Positions 39,825 to 49,368 of a stretch of 64,000 bases of DNA are shown piece after piece; the stretch's first letter is position 1; each line of letters begins with the position of its first letter. The stretch is from Bacteroidota bacterium. Lineage in GTDB: Bacteria; Bacteroidota; Bacteroidia; Bacteroidales; DTGW01. Under the pieces are notes generated by a model, which did not search any database, was not told the DNA's origin, and was given only the letters and a program-made list of their open reading frames with translations. The position numbers were made by a program, and so were the translations under genes. The stretch covers positions 1 to 64,000 of the forward strand of contig JAKPGM010000057.1 in assembly GCA_029550865.1 (NCBI GenBank). The letters run 5' to 3'.

Positions 39825-39935
39825 ATGTTAAATTAAACAAAAACCGTACTGTGTGATTTTTAAACGTTTAAGAATAGCAAAATATTCTTTCATGCAAATT
39901 TTATTGTTTACTTTTAAAGATTTTTTGAATTACCC

Positions 39936-39943
39936 TATTTTTG
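39936..39943 (+). promoter_or_regulatory. -7 box upstream of ftsK
   Basis: TATTTTTG fits TAnnTTTG and lies about 52 bases before the ftsK start codon. No -33 element at normal spacing is clear. Confidence 0.4.
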
Positions 39944-39995
39944 GACAAATTTATTTTGAAATTGCAATAATTTTCCCTTAGTACTCAAGCATATT

Positions 39996-42410
39996 ATGGC
40001 CAAAAAGAAAAAAACAAAGGATAAGCTGGTAGAGGAAAACGAAAAGGATACCGTTGGACGACAGGAAAAATTCCGGGTAATAACGGGAATACTCCTGCTG
40101 TTTATTGCCCTATTTCTTTTTCTTTCTTTAATCTCTTACTTTTTTAGCTGGAAGAATGATCAAAGCTTTGCTAAACAGGACATAGGCTCCGAAGCAGTTG
40201 TTCATAACTGGGGTGGTAAACTTGGAGCTAAAATTGCCTACATACTTTTCGAACGTACTTTTGGAATTTCCTGCCTGGGAATACCATTACTATTGCTGAT
40301 TATTGGATTAAAGTTTCTAGGCTATAAAAAATTTTCATTAAAGCGAACATTAATCATTATCCCCATTGGTGTCCTGCTTTTTTCGATATCGTTGGGATAT
40401 TTTCTAGGCGACATGGAAGGTTTTTTGGGCAGTGGTTTGGGGGGAGCCATGGGTTACTATGTTTCGCACCAATGGCTCAATGAACTTTTGGGTAAAGCAG
40501 GTGCAGGATTACTGGTAGTATTTATTCTTATTCTATATTTTACACTTTCCTCTGCAGCATTTTCCCGTTGGTTTACCCATCATGTACTTTTACTTTTCAA
40601 AACACGTCCGCAACAAATTACAGCGACCGATGGAACCACTGAAGTGAATCAATCCAATACACCCGTTACAGAATCATTTACCGAAGATGTTACTCGTCAA
40701 ATATCTGGTGAGGGGCTGGAAATAGTGTTCCATCATGCCGATGGAGAAGAACCCTCTCATGACAAAGATGAATCAATGCCAACCACCAACGATCATGATG
40801 ATGTCAATGAATCTGAAGACGAGGAAATAGAAATGGAAATTGAAGAAAATGAAAGCGACGAATCGGCCCCCGACGAGGTAGCACGTTTGTTATCAGAGCT
40901 TGGTCCGTACGATCCAAAAATAGATTTGCCTCGCTACCAATATCCTACCATCGACTTACTCGAAGATCATAAATCGGGCAACCCGGAAGTTACGCAGGAA
41001 GAACTCATTAGCAACAAAAATAAGATTGTTGAAACGCTAAAAAATTATAAGATAGAAATTTCGCATATCAAGGCTACCATAGGTCCTACGGTAACCCTGT
41101 ACGAAATCATCCCTGCCCCAGGTATTCGCATATCCAAAATAAAAAGTCTGGAAGACGATATTGCCTTAAGCCTTGCTGCGCTGGGTATCCGCATCATTGC
41201 ACCTATTCCCGGCAAGGGGACCATCGGTATTGAGGTTCCCAATCGTAATCCCGAGGTTGTTTCGATGCGTTCGGTAATTTCGAACAAGCGATTCCTCGAA
41301 TCCAACGCCGATCTGGCTATTGTATTGGGCAAAACCATTTCGAACGAGACCTATGTGGTCGATCTGGCTAAAATGCCTCACCTACTGGTAGCGGGGGCAA
41401 CCGGTCAGGGTAAATCAGTAGGTTTGAATGCTATCATCACCTCGCTGCTTTATAAAAAGCACCCCAGCGAAATTAAGTTTGTACTGATTGATCCGAAGAA
41501 AGTAGAGCTAACCCCCTACGCCCGGCTCGAACGGCATTTTCTGGCAAAACTGCCCAATACCGAAGAGCCCATCATCACCGACACCCAGAAAGTCATCTAT
41601 ACCCTTAATTCTCTTACCGTAGAGATGGATACCCGTTACGAACTTCTTAAAAAAGCCCATGTACGAAACATCAAGGAGTATAATGCAAAATTCAAAGAAC
41701 GTCGACTCAATCCAGAGCATGGACATCGATTTTTACCTTACATTATTTTGGTCATCGACGAATTTGCTGACCTTATCATGACTGCTGGACGTGAAGTGGA
41801 AACGCCAATAGCGCGTTTGGCACAACTTGCCCGTGCTGTAGGTATCCATCTAATTATAGCTACTCAACGTCCTACCACTAACATCATTACCGGCGTAATA
41901 AAGGCCAACTTTCCTGCGCGTATAGCCTTTCGCGTTACTTCGATGATCGACTCACGCACCATACTCGATGCCCCTGGGGCCAACCAATTGGTTGGACGCG
42001 GCGACATGCTTGTTTCCACTGGTGGCGACCTCATTCGCGTGCAATGTGCTTTTATCGATACTCCAGAAATTGAACGCATCGTCGATTTTATCAGCCAACA
42101 ACAGGGCTACCCTTCGGCCTTTATCCTCCCCGAAGCTCCCTCGGAAAACGGTGAAGCATTGGCCGATATCGACCTAAATGTGCGGGATAGCCTATTTGAA
42201 GAAGCTGCGCGACTTGTGGTACTGCACCAACAAGGTTCAACTTCGCTTATTCAGCGAAAATTCTCCATTGGATACAACCGTGCAGGACGAATTATGGACC
42301 AACTCGAAAAAGCAGGAATCGTGGGACCTGCCGAGGGAAGCAAACCCCGTCAGGTGCTCATCGTCGATGAACACTCCCTTGAACAACTGTTGCAACAACT
42401 AAATAAATAA
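39996..42410 (+). CDS. ftsK: DNA translocase FtsK/SpoIIIE
   Basis: The 804-residue protein is the septal motor that clears and resolves chromosome ends at division. Four N-terminal membrane helices (residues about 25-190) are followed by an acidic linker (SEDEEIEMEIEENESDE), the alpha domain, the RecA-like motor with Walker A VAGATGQGKSVGLN (near residue 467) and Walker B LVIDEFADLI (near 583), ATQRPTTNIITG, and a C-terminal winged-helix gamma domain (HQQGSTSLIQRKFSIGYNRA, from about 731). The stop codon overlaps the start of the next gene (TAATG). Confidence 0.96.
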   Translation: MAKKKKTKDKLVEENEKDTVGRQEKFRVITGILLLFIALFLFLSLISYFFSWKNDQSFAKQDIGSEAVVHNWGGKLGAKIAYILFERTFGISCLGIPLLLLIIGLKFLGYKKFSLKRTLIIIPIGVLLFSISLGYFLGDMEGFLGSGLGGAMGYYVSHQWLNELLGKAGAGLLVVFILILYFTLSSAAFSRWFTHHVLLLFKTRPQQITATDGTTEVNQSNTPVTESFTEDVTRQISGEGLEIVFHHADGEEPSHDKDESMPTTNDHDDVNESEDEEIEMEIEENESDESAPDEVARLLSELGPYDPKIDLPRYQYPTIDLLEDHKSGNPEVTQEELISNKNKIVETLKNYKIEISHIKATIGPTVTLYEIIPAPGIRISKIKSLEDDIALSLAALGIRIIAPIPGKGTIGIEVPNRNPEVVSMRSVISNKRFLESNADLAIVLGKTISNETYVVDLAKMPHLLVAGATGQGKSVGLNAIITSLLYKKHPSEIKFVLIDPKKVELTPYARLERHFLAKLPNTEEPIITDTQKVIYTLNSLTVEMDTRYELLKKAHVRNIKEYNAKFKERRLNPEHGHRFLPYIILVIDEFADLIMTAGREVETPIARLAQLARAVGIHLIIATQRPTTNIITGVIKANFPARIAFRVTSMIDSRTILDAPGANQLVGRGDMLVSTGGDLIRVQCAFIDTPEIERIVDFISQQQGYPSAFILPEAPSENGEALADIDLNVRDSLFEEAARLVVLHQQGSTSLIQRKFSIGYNRAGRIMDQLEKAGIVGPAEGSKPRQVLIVDEHSLEQLLQQLNK

Positions 42411-43069
42411 TGATACCCATGAAAGTTTTACTCATCACACTACTATTCCTCGCCCCTATTTTTCAGAAAAACGTTCAAGACCCCGAAGCAAGGCAAATTC
42501 TTGATATGTTCTCGAAGAAAGCCAAAAATGCTGCAAGCTTGAAGATAAATTTTACTTTTATTACCGAAAATCACCAGGATAACACCAGCCAACAAACAAA
42601 AGGGGAACTCTGGATTAAGGGCGATAAGTATAAGCTGGTACTCGATAAAACCGTAACCTATTTCGACGGGAAAAACCTTTACACTTATATGCCTCAGGCT
42701 AAAGAAGTTACCATATCAAAACCATCCGACAAAGACGATGACATGTTTCTAAAAAATCCTTCAAAAATTTTTACCCTTTATCAGCAAAATTTTAAATTTC
42801 GTTATCTGGGGCAAACCACTTACAATCGCTACAATTGCCATGAGGTTGATTTATATCCATTTGATATCAACAAAAAGTACAGCATTATCAAGTTATTGAT
42901 TCAGGAAGACGAGTATCGACTGGTTGCCGCCAAAATGATTATGAAATCGGGGATACACTATATTTTTTATGTCGACAAGTTTGACAGTTCGGCTCGTCTT
43001 TCCGATAGCGAATTTACCTTTGATGTCAAAGCGCATAAGGATGTCGAGGTAGTTGATTTACGCAAATAA
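42410..43069 (+). CDS. LolA-like outer-membrane lipoprotein carrier protein
   Basis: The 219-residue periplasmic protein has a signal peptide (MKVLLITLLFLAPIFQ) and a LolA/LppM-like fold: AASLKINFTFITE, GELWIKGDKYKLVLDKTVTYFDGKNLYTYMPQAKEV. It probably carries lipoproteins across the periplasm. The start ATG overlaps the ftsK stop; a second ATG at 42419 (MKVLLIT) would give a cleaner signal peptide. It sits between ftsK and recN, evidently cotranscribed with ftsK. Confidence 0.85.
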   Translation: MIPMKVLLITLLFLAPIFQKNVQDPEARQILDMFSKKAKNAASLKINFTFITENHQDNTSQQTKGELWIKGDKYKLVLDKTVTYFDGKNLYTYMPQAKEVTISKPSDKDDDMFLKNPSKIFTLYQQNFKFRYLGQTTYNRYNCHEVDLYPFDINKKYSIIKLLIQEDEYRLVAAKMIMKSGIHYIFYVDKFDSSARLSDSEFTFDVKAHKDVEVVDLRK

Positions 43070-43102
43070 CTGTAATTTTGCCTATGCGAAAACATTGAAC
43101 CG

Positions 43103-44761
43103 ATGCTCAAGTCGCTTACCATACAAAATTATGCGTTAATAGATTCGCTGCACATTGAACTTGGCGAAGGTTTTTCCACCATAACGGGCGAAACGGGTGC
43201 CGGTAAATCGATTTTGCTGGGAGCGCTTTCGTTGTTGGTGGGTCAACGAGCGGATACGGATGCCTTACTTGATAAAAATCGTAAGTGCATTGTTGAAGCT
43301 ACGTTTGACATCAGTCCCTACCACCTCGAGACTTTCTTTGAACAAAATGAAATTGATTATGCCCAGCTTGCAATTATCCGACGAGAGATTCTTGAAACCG
43401 GACGTTCAAGAGCTTTTGTTAACGATACACCCGTTAACTTAAGCGTTCTCAAAGAACTGGGTGAAAAATTAATTGACATTCATTCCCAACACCAAAATTC
43501 CTATCTGACTGAATGGGGATTTCAACTGAAGGTACTGGACATCATTGCTGGCAATCAGGCATTACTTCAGCAGTACCGCGAATCGTTCCGTCGGTATCAT
43601 GAATTAAAAAAAGAGCTGACTGAGTTGATAGCGCTATCGGAGAAAGGGCAACAGGAGCTTGATTACCTTCAACACCAATTCAATGAACTGGAACAGGCAA
43701 AACTTCGTCAGGGCGAACAACAGGAGCTGGAAGACGAAGTGAAATTACTGAGCAATGCTGAAGAAATAAAGCAGTATCTTGGTTATGCAGTAGCTGCCCT
43801 TAACGCTGAAGAACGGGGTACGCTGATCCAACTCAAGGAAATTATCCACTACCTTACACGTATTAAAGGCCTTTTCCCTAAAACAGAGCCTTTGTTACAG
43901 CGCCTGGATGCCTTATATATTGAGGCGCGTGATATAGCAAATGAACTGGAACGCCTCGACGAGTCGGTGGAACTTGACCCCGAAAAACTTGAGACTGTAA
44001 GGCAAAGGCTCGACTACCTTTACACACTTTGCCAGAAACATCGTGTACAAAATGCCGACGCTCTGCTCGAACTACAACAACAGTTGGGTGAAAGACTAAA
44101 AAATATTCAGTCTTTTGGCGAAGCAATTGAAAAAGTTCGCCAGCAGCATGAAGAGGAAACGCGTCGGTTAACCGAAATAGCAGAACAGCTACGTGCAAAC
44201 CGACAAAAAATTGTTCCAGCCTTTGAAGAAGAAATCATGCAGATATTACGCCAGCTGGGTATGCCACATGCCGTTTTTTCGGTTGCTTTTGAGCAGCTAC
44301 CCGAGTTTCATACAACAGGACTCGACGCAGTAACGTATCTATTCTCGGCCAATCGTCAAATTCCACCTCAGGACATTGCCAAGGTAGCATCGGGGGGTGA
44401 AATTTCACGGGTTATGCTTGCCTTAAAATCGGTTATTGCCCGGTCGTTGGCGATGCCTACCATCATTTTTGACGAAATAGATACCGGAGTATCGGGTGAG
44501 ATTGCCGATAAAATGGGGCAAATCATGAAATCTATGGCAGCTCACATGCAAGTAATCAGCATCACACACCTACCGCAGGTAGCTGCAAAAGGAAAAAATC
44601 ATTACCTGGTTTACAAGTCCGACAGCGAAAAAGGCACCCACACGCAAATCAAGCTTCTTTCACCCGATGAAAGGGTAATGGAAATAGCTAAAATGCTTAG
44701 TGGAAAAGAAATATCCGAAGCAGCGGTCGATAATGCACGTGTATTACTACAAACTGAGTAA
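43103..44761 (+). CDS. recN: DNA repair protein RecN
   Basis: The 552-residue SMC-like ATPase acts in double-strand-break repair. Walker A is TGETGAGKSILLGALSLL (near residue 29), followed by a long coiled coil with an internal Q-rich segment, the signature motif VASGGEISRVMLALKS (near residue 429), Walker B IIFDEIDTGVSGEIA (near 456) and the conserved ISITHLPQVAAKG. Length is normal. It starts 33 bases after the LolA-like gene, so the three genes may share a transcript. The tRNA-Arg gene follows with its own promoter box. Confidence 0.96.
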   Translation: MLKSLTIQNYALIDSLHIELGEGFSTITGETGAGKSILLGALSLLVGQRADTDALLDKNRKCIVEATFDISPYHLETFFEQNEIDYAQLAIIRREILETGRSRAFVNDTPVNLSVLKELGEKLIDIHSQHQNSYLTEWGFQLKVLDIIAGNQALLQQYRESFRRYHELKKELTELIALSEKGQQELDYLQHQFNELEQAKLRQGEQQELEDEVKLLSNAEEIKQYLGYAVAALNAEERGTLIQLKEIIHYLTRIKGLFPKTEPLLQRLDALYIEARDIANELERLDESVELDPEKLETVRQRLDYLYTLCQKHRVQNADALLELQQQLGERLKNIQSFGEAIEKVRQQHEEETRRLTEIAEQLRANRQKIVPAFEEEIMQILRQLGMPHAVFSVAFEQLPEFHTTGLDAVTYLFSANRQIPPQDIAKVASGGEISRVMLALKSVIARSLAMPTIIFDEIDTGVSGEIADKMGQIMKSMAAHMQVISITHLPQVAAKGKNHYLVYKSDSEKGTHTQIKLLSPDERVMEIAKMLSGKEISEAAVDNARVLLQTE

Positions 44762-44810
44762 ATTTTTCAATTTTTCTTTGGCCATAATAATAAGAAGCAC
44801 TATCTTTGCA

Positions 44811-44818
44811 ATCCGAAA
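44811..44818 (+). promoter_or_regulatory. -7 box of tRNA-Arg
   Basis: TATCTTTG (TAnnTTTG) ends 10 bases before the 5' end of the tRNA, the spacing expected for a tRNA promoter. Confidence 0.55.
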
Positions 44819-44828
44819 AAAATATTTT

Positions 44829-44902
44829 GGCTCCGTAGCTTAACTGAATAGAGCATCTGACTACGGATCAGAAGGTTGGGGGTTTGAGTCCCTCCGGAGT
44901 CA
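44829..44902 (+). tRNA. tRNA-Arg (anticodon ACG)
   Basis: The cloverleaf folds by eye. The acceptor stem is GGCTCCG with CGGAGTC (one G-T pair), the anticodon stem TCTGA/TCAGA flanks the loop CTACGGA with anticodon ACG, and the T arm is GGGGG-TTTGAGT-CCCTC. The length is 74 bases with discriminator A. CCA is not encoded. ACG is expected to be edited to ICG and read CGU, CGC and CGA. Confidence 0.95.
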
Positions 44903-44913
44903 CTCAAAAATTG

Positions 44914-44948
44914 AAGGGTTTAGTAAAAAGTACTAAACCCTTTTTTTA
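44914..44948 (+). terminator. Intrinsic terminator after tRNA-Arg
   Basis: AAGGGTTTAGTA and TACTAAACCC form a perfect stem around a five-base loop and run into TTTTTTT. Confidence 0.9.
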
Positions 44949-44957
44949 TTCTTTAAA

Positions 44958-44986
44958 ATCGGAGTGAGCTTTTAACTCACCCCGAT
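44958..44986. terminator. Hairpin between tRNA-Arg and the TonB receptor gene
   Basis: ATCGGAGTGAG and CTCACCCCGAT pair with one mismatch around a short loop. It lies just after the stop codon of the minus-strand TonB receptor, so it probably ends that transcript. Confidence 0.55.
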
Positions 44987-45004
44987 GAGAAATTTCCCTG
45001 TTGA

Positions 45005-46963
45005 TCAGAAATTAAATTTTACCCCCCCTGCCATCCATCTTCCAGGCATTTCGGCGCCCACAAAATCGGAATATTGCATATCAAAAACATTGTGAACGGA
45101 TAGGTTGATAAAAAGGTTATTCTTCAACACAGGATAATCGAGAGAGGTATTCCATACGGCATACGATTTTTTAAGATACCGGTCGATAGTAGCCACATAT
45201 TGCGAGGATTCGCGCACCCTGTAATTGCCCGTCAGGTTAAGTAATGCCTTAAATACCTTTAACGAAAGAGAGGTGCTAATCAAATGTTTGCTATGCAATA
45301 GAAGATACAATGGCTGAGCATTTGAATTGACATCGATGTCGACATAAGAATACCCAACGGTAAACTGCGATTGAATATTAGAGGAAAAACGCAGGTGATA
45401 GTTCAGGCGGGTATCCAGGCCAAGTGTATTTACCTTGCTATTGTTAAAAGCACGCCAATAGTTGGCATCGGGTGTCAGGTTAGTTAAATCGGTAATGGTA
45501 TTGGAATTAACAGCAATGTAATCGATCTGGTTTTTGGTTTGACGGTAAAAGAGCGTAGTGGAGAACCACAGGGCTGGTAAAATTCGAATATCAGTCCCTG
45601 CCTCATAATTCCATGCCGACTCAGCTTTAAGCTGTGGATTACCTAACCGATTGTTTGGGTTGACATGAGTTGCAAAATTATTGTAATACAATTCTGTATA
45701 ATCGGGTATTCGAAGCGCCTTACCGGCCGCCAATCGAAGGTTAACCTTTTTTGAAGCAGCATAGCTCAAGCTCAACTGAGGCAGCAAATAAAACTTGTTC
45801 CATTCGTCATAATCAGCACGTAATGATGGGTTGATAACCACCTTCGACACTGGTTTATACGATACAAGTAAAAACAATGCACCATGCCAAAGATTATGAT
45901 TACCTCTGTTGTTGCTTTCAATAGCCCGTTGATTGTATTCGGCACCCATTAATGCGGTAAACTTGTCCGAAAAGGTCAATTGGTGGGTTAAACGGGCGAG
46001 ACCATATGTAGTTTTGTTGTTGGCCGTGCTACTGCTATTAAACACAAACTTGTCGTCGGTAGCCATATAACTACCTGAGAGCACGGTTTTATGTATTCCC
46101 GCCTCGTGCACCAGTTGCAAATGATGTCGATTGCGGTTGACAGTTTCAAAAGCACTATCAAAACGTGAAGTACTATAATACCACTGCGCATTAAAATCGC
46201 GATAATCGTAACCATAGCGGTAGGCGACAGAGGTATTTGGGGAAAGCTGATAGGCCAGCGAACCCGAGTAAGTCTGATTGTTAAAAAAATTTTTTCGACC
46301 CGACAACAGTGGATTGCCATCGGATTTATTGATAAGCGCGCCCGCACTTACTGCCAGTTTGTCCCAAACTTTATAAATACCGGGGTCGGCAGATATTAAA
46401 TTGTATTCACCATACAAAATTTTACTGGTAGCATCGAATTGGTTTTGAGGAAGCTTTCGGGCAAATGTTTTAGTCACAATATTAACCACGCCCCCCATAG
46501 CATCCGGTCCAAATTCGGAGGAGGCTGGACCATAAATTACTTCGATACGATCAATTTCGGAAGTTGTTAAAGGAATGTTACTGTTGAAATGCCCAGTAAC
46601 AGGGTCGTTGATTTTGTGCCCATCGATGAGCACGAGCATCTGGCTGAAATTAGCGCCACGAAGGCTGAAGTCGGCCTGGGTACCAAAAGCCCCACGCGAT
46701 TGGGTTTCGATGTTGGGTAGGTAACGTAATAGCTCATCTATACTACTTACAGGAGCCAGCTGTAACTGGGCAGCAGTAACAATTTCGACCTGACGTCCTA
46801 GCTCAGCACTCTTTAACTCAAGCAGCGATGCCTGGACTGTTACCTCATCAATGGCTGTTACTTTACTCTGGGTAGTGTCAACTTCCTGTGCCCTTCCCTG
46901 TTTGGGCGAGGTTACCAACGAATAAGCCAATGCCAGCGTACAGATTTTAATTACCCGATGCAT
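45005..46963 (-). CDS. TonB-dependent outer-membrane receptor (BtuB/CirA-like)
   Basis: This 22-strand type receptor of about 652 residues has a signal peptide (MHRVIKICTLALAYSL), a plug domain with DEVTVQASLLELK, SSIDELLRYLPNIETQSRGAFG and GPASSEFGPDAMGGVVNIVTK, and a barrel ending in a C-terminal aromatic residue (MAGGVKFNF). It lacks the carboxypeptidase-like N-terminal domain of SusC proteins, so it is more like vitamin B12, siderophore or metal receptors; the substrate cannot be read from the sequence. The track ORF starts at 47044; ATG at 46963 puts the signal peptide at the N terminus and is preferred. Confidence 0.9.
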   Translation of the reverse strand: MHRVIKICTLALAYSLVTSPKQGRAQEVDTTQSKVTAIDEVTVQASLLELKSAELGRQVEIVTAAQLQLAPVSSIDELLRYLPNIETQSRGAFGTQADFSLRGANFSQMLVLIDGHKINDPVTGHFNSNIPLTTSEIDRIEVIYGPASSEFGPDAMGGVVNIVTKTFARKLPQNQFDATSKILYGEYNLISADPGIYKVWDKLAVSAGALINKSDGNPLLSGRKNFFNNQTYSGSLAYQLSPNTSVAYRYGYDYRDFNAQWYYSTSRFDSAFETVNRNRHHLQLVHEAGIHKTVLSGSYMATDDKFVFNSSSTANNKTTYGLARLTHQLTFSDKFTALMGAEYNQRAIESNNRGNHNLWHGALFLLVSYKPVSKVVINPSLRADYDEWNKFYLLPQLSLSYAASKKVNLRLAAGKALRIPDYTELYYNNFATHVNPNNRLGNPQLKAESAWNYEAGTDIRILPALWFSTTLFYRQTKNQIDYIAVNSNTITDLTNLTPDANYWRAFNNSKVNTLGLDTRLNYHLRFSSNIQSQFTVGYSYVDIDVNSNAQPLYLLLHSKHLISTSLSLKVFKALLNLTGNYRVRESSQYVATIDRYLKKSYAVWNTSLDYPVLKNNLFINLSVHNVFDMQYSDFVGAEMPGRWMAGGVKFNF

Positions 46964-47148
46964 GCTGTTAAATACAGCAAACTTTTTATTGGTCCATTGT
47001 CTGAAATGAACCAACCGAACCGAAAATTTTAATCTTTGTCTCATAAAATTTAATTTTTAGTTAAACACCGGGCGAAACTAAAAAAAATATTTTTTTGTAC
47101 AGTAAAACGTTAATTTATTAAAGACTTTTTTGTCTTAAAATTATTTGA

Positions 47149-47156
47149 TAAACTTG
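47149..47156 (+). promoter_or_regulatory. Possible promoter for the ResB/CcsA pair
   Basis: TAAACTTG matches TAnnTTTG at 7 of 8 positions, about 24 bases before the ATG at 47180. A TTTG at 47129-47132 could be the -33 element (gap of 16 bases). Confidence 0.35.
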
Positions 47157-47179
47157 CAAGTAAATTGTTTCATCTTGTT

Positions 47180-48427
47180 ATGACAAACGAAAGAACGATA
47201 TGGCAAAAACCCTGGAGCTATAAAGAAGGATTTACCATTGCAGCAGGAATACTGCTTATAGGTTTATTGCTCAATGAATTTACCACCCTTCATTTTCAGC
47301 TACCCCAATGGCCTTGGAATATCATTTTGGGCTTAATCTATTTATCTATTTTGTTACTGGCTAAGTTTGTTTTCGGACGAACATACTTTGTTCAATGGCT
47401 TTCGTCGTTACCAGCTGCTATCAGTGCCATTTTACTTTTTCTGCTGGTAGTATTGACCATGGGTTTAATACCCCAGCAAGAGATACATGCGGCTACACCA
47501 TACCTCTTCGATTTGAACACCCTGAAAAACAGCTGGCTTTTCTTTCTTTGTCTGATATATTTACTCACTGTACTTGGCTTAACCATTTTTCGCAGAATTT
47601 ATCCATTTACAGTACGTAACATTGCTTTTACGCTGCAACATGGAGGTTTATGGATTTTGGCCTTTACTGCAGGATTGGCTTCGGCCGATGTAGAGCGTTA
47701 CCAGATACCTGTTTACGAAAATCAAACGGTGGAGTATGGTTACAGTGTCCAGGGACATACCATCCAGTTCCCGTTTAAAATTCATCTGATCGATTTCTCT
47801 ATCGATGAGTTCCCAGCAAAACTCGCTGTAGTGGATGCCAAAACCAATGATATCGACCAGAGCGACCGCAATAATCTGAGTCTTATCACCGAAGGGCTTA
47901 CCGTTAACATTCGACATTTTACCATAAAAGTGCTAAAATATTATCCTTCGGCACTTGAGCAAGGGGATACAACGTATGTCCCTTCAAAGGATTCCTTAAG
48001 TGGGCAGGCTGCTTTTCTGGAAATAACCGACCGCCGTAATGGAAAAGTACATACAGGGTGGATAAGCAGTGGCAGCCCATTATTCGCTGCATCGTACATT
48101 CAAATCGACGATTATTATATTGCCATGACCATACCGCAACCCAAAAAATTCAGCTCAACAGTAAAAATACTGATGCCCGATCGTCAAGCGCAGGTGTATC
48201 GAATTGCAGTAAACCAACCTATCCGCATAGCAGGATGGAAGCTATATCAAATTGGCTACGATGAAAATATGGGCAAATACTCAAAACTGAGTGTACTGGA
48301 AGCAGTAAGGGACCCCTGGCTACCCTTCGTTTATGTGGGTATCATACTACTTATGCTGGGTACATCCTATCTATTCTGGAAGGGCAATCAAATTAATGTA
48401 AAAGAAGAAGACCATGAGTTGGCATGA
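47180..48427 (+). CDS. ResB-like cytochrome c biogenesis protein (CcsB type)
   Basis: This membrane protein of about 415 residues has several N-terminal helices, a long extracytoplasmic region (about residues 170-385), and a last helix (LPFVYVGIILLMLGTSYLFWKG). This is the layout of ResB/CcsB, half of the system II machinery that delivers and attaches heme to c-type cytochromes. The motif PWLPFVYVGIILLMLG is typical of ResB-like C termini. The track ORF starts with TTG at 47165; ATG at 47180 (MTNERTIW) is more likely. The ccsA start overlaps its end by 14 bases, which supports a joint function. Confidence 0.85.
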   Translation: MTNERTIWQKPWSYKEGFTIAAGILLIGLLLNEFTTLHFQLPQWPWNIILGLIYLSILLLAKFVFGRTYFVQWLSSLPAAISAILLFLLVVLTMGLIPQQEIHAATPYLFDLNTLKNSWLFFLCLIYLLTVLGLTIFRRIYPFTVRNIAFTLQHGGLWILAFTAGLASADVERYQIPVYENQTVEYGYSVQGHTIQFPFKIHLIDFSIDEFPAKLAVVDAKTNDIDQSDRNNLSLITEGLTVNIRHFTIKVLKYYPSALEQGDTTYVPSKDSLSGQAAFLEITDRRNGKVHTGWISSGSPLFAASYIQIDDYYIAMTIPQPKKFSSTVKILMPDRQAQVYRIAVNQPIRIAGWKLYQIGYDENMGKYSKLSVLEAVRDPWLPFVYVGIILLMLGTSYLFWKGNQINVKEEDHELA

Positions 48428-49214
48428 ATATACCTATATAGCAATTTTTTGCATCATTGCCTTTGTAACTGGTAGCGCCCTGATTTTTATGCCCAAAAAA
48501 CAAAAATGGGGTGATATCTTAATTTTACTAGGCATCGTAGCGATTGCGTTTTTCATTGTTTCGTTCTGGGTGTTTCTTACACGTCCGCCACTGAGAACAT
48601 TAGGCGAGACGCGGCTATGGTACACTTTTTTTATCTCACTGGCCGGCTTCATTACCTATAAACGGTGGAAGCAAAGATGGATTGCTGCCTATAGTAATGC
48701 ATTTGCTATTTTATTTATCCTGCTTAATTTACTCAATCCCGAATCGCACGACAAAACATTGATGCCAGCCTTACAAAGTCCGTTCTTTCCACCCCATGTA
48801 ATTGTCTACCTGCTTGGTTATTCCATCTCAGGAGCATCGTCGCTGGTAGCCATTCGCGGATTAGTATTGCATCTGCGCAAAGCTGATGAAGAAAAACTAA
48901 AAAACCTGCTTCCCCTGGCCGATACTTTAGTTTACACAGGATTTTCTTTTTTAACTTTTGGCTTATTATTAGGAGCACTCTGGGCAAAAGAAGCCTGGGG
49001 GCATTACTGGACATGGGATCCTAAGGAAACGTGGGCACTCATTACCTGGCTGGCCTACCTGCTTTACATACACGTTAGACAACACAAAACTCAGAATTAT
49101 AAGCTTGCTTACCAAATCCTTGCGGTATCATTTATTTTATTGCTTGTAGCATGGTTTGGTGTAAATTATTTACCGGCTGCCCAAAGTAGTGTACACGTAT
49201 ATTCACGTCAATAA
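48414..49214 (+). CDS. ccsA: Cytochrome c biogenesis protein CcsA (heme handling, system II)
   Basis: The 266-residue protein has eight or so helices and the tryptophan-rich heme-handling motif WGHYWTWDPKETWALITW, with conserved histidines in nearby loops (HVIVYLLGYSISG and HVRQHKTQ). With ResB it forms the system II cytochrome c synthase. It overlaps the ResB gene by 14 bases (ATGAGTTGGCATGA). No c-type cytochrome gene with CxxCH is seen beside it, although in many Bacteroidota these genes accompany nrfHA. Confidence 0.93.
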   Translation: MSWHEYTYIAIFCIIAFVTGSALIFMPKKQKWGDILILLGIVAIAFFIVSFWVFLTRPPLRTLGETRLWYTFFISLAGFITYKRWKQRWIAAYSNAFAILFILLNLLNPESHDKTLMPALQSPFFPPHVIVYLLGYSISGASSLVAIRGLVLHLRKADEEKLKNLLPLADTLVYTGFSFLTFGLLLGALWAKEAWGHYWTWDPKETWALITWLAYLLYIHVRQHKTQNYKLAYQILAVSFILLLVAWFGVNYLPAAQSSVHVYSRQ

Positions 49215-49280
49215 ACAATTGATTATCAGCCACCTGAATCTTTTTATAGACCAGTGGCAATTTGTTTATTTAAAAAACAT

Positions 49281-49288
49281 TACATTTG
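49281..49288 (+). promoter_or_regulatory. -7 box of metK
   Basis: TACATTTG is an exact TAnnTTTG match. A TTTG at 49261-49264 may be the -33 element (gap of 16 bases). Transcription would start near 49295 and leave a leader of about 140 bases. Confidence 0.55.
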
Positions 49289-49295
49289 CAAAACA

Positions 49296-49368
49296 AAAGT
49301 GGAAAGATTTGTGTCTGATTGCAACCACGGTAAAAAATGCTAAAATGACAGCGAAGCTGCATTTTTTT
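49296..49368 (+). promoter_or_regulatory. Candidate SAM-responsive leader (SAM-II/V-like core) with overlapping terminator hairpin
   Basis: Between the promoter and metK the leader reads CTGATT-GCAACC, then AATGCTAAAATG. The order CTGATT...AACC...GCTAAA resembles, from memory, the conserved core of SAM-II/SAM-V riboswitches. It is followed at once by TG(A)CAGC-GAA-GCTGCA and seven T residues (49346-49368), a terminator-like hairpin. AGTGG (49298-49302) could pair with either CCAC (49325-49328) or CCACT (49371-49375), which would allow two alternative folds. I could not complete a full consensus P1 stem by eye, so this is a candidate only. Confidence 0.33.
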
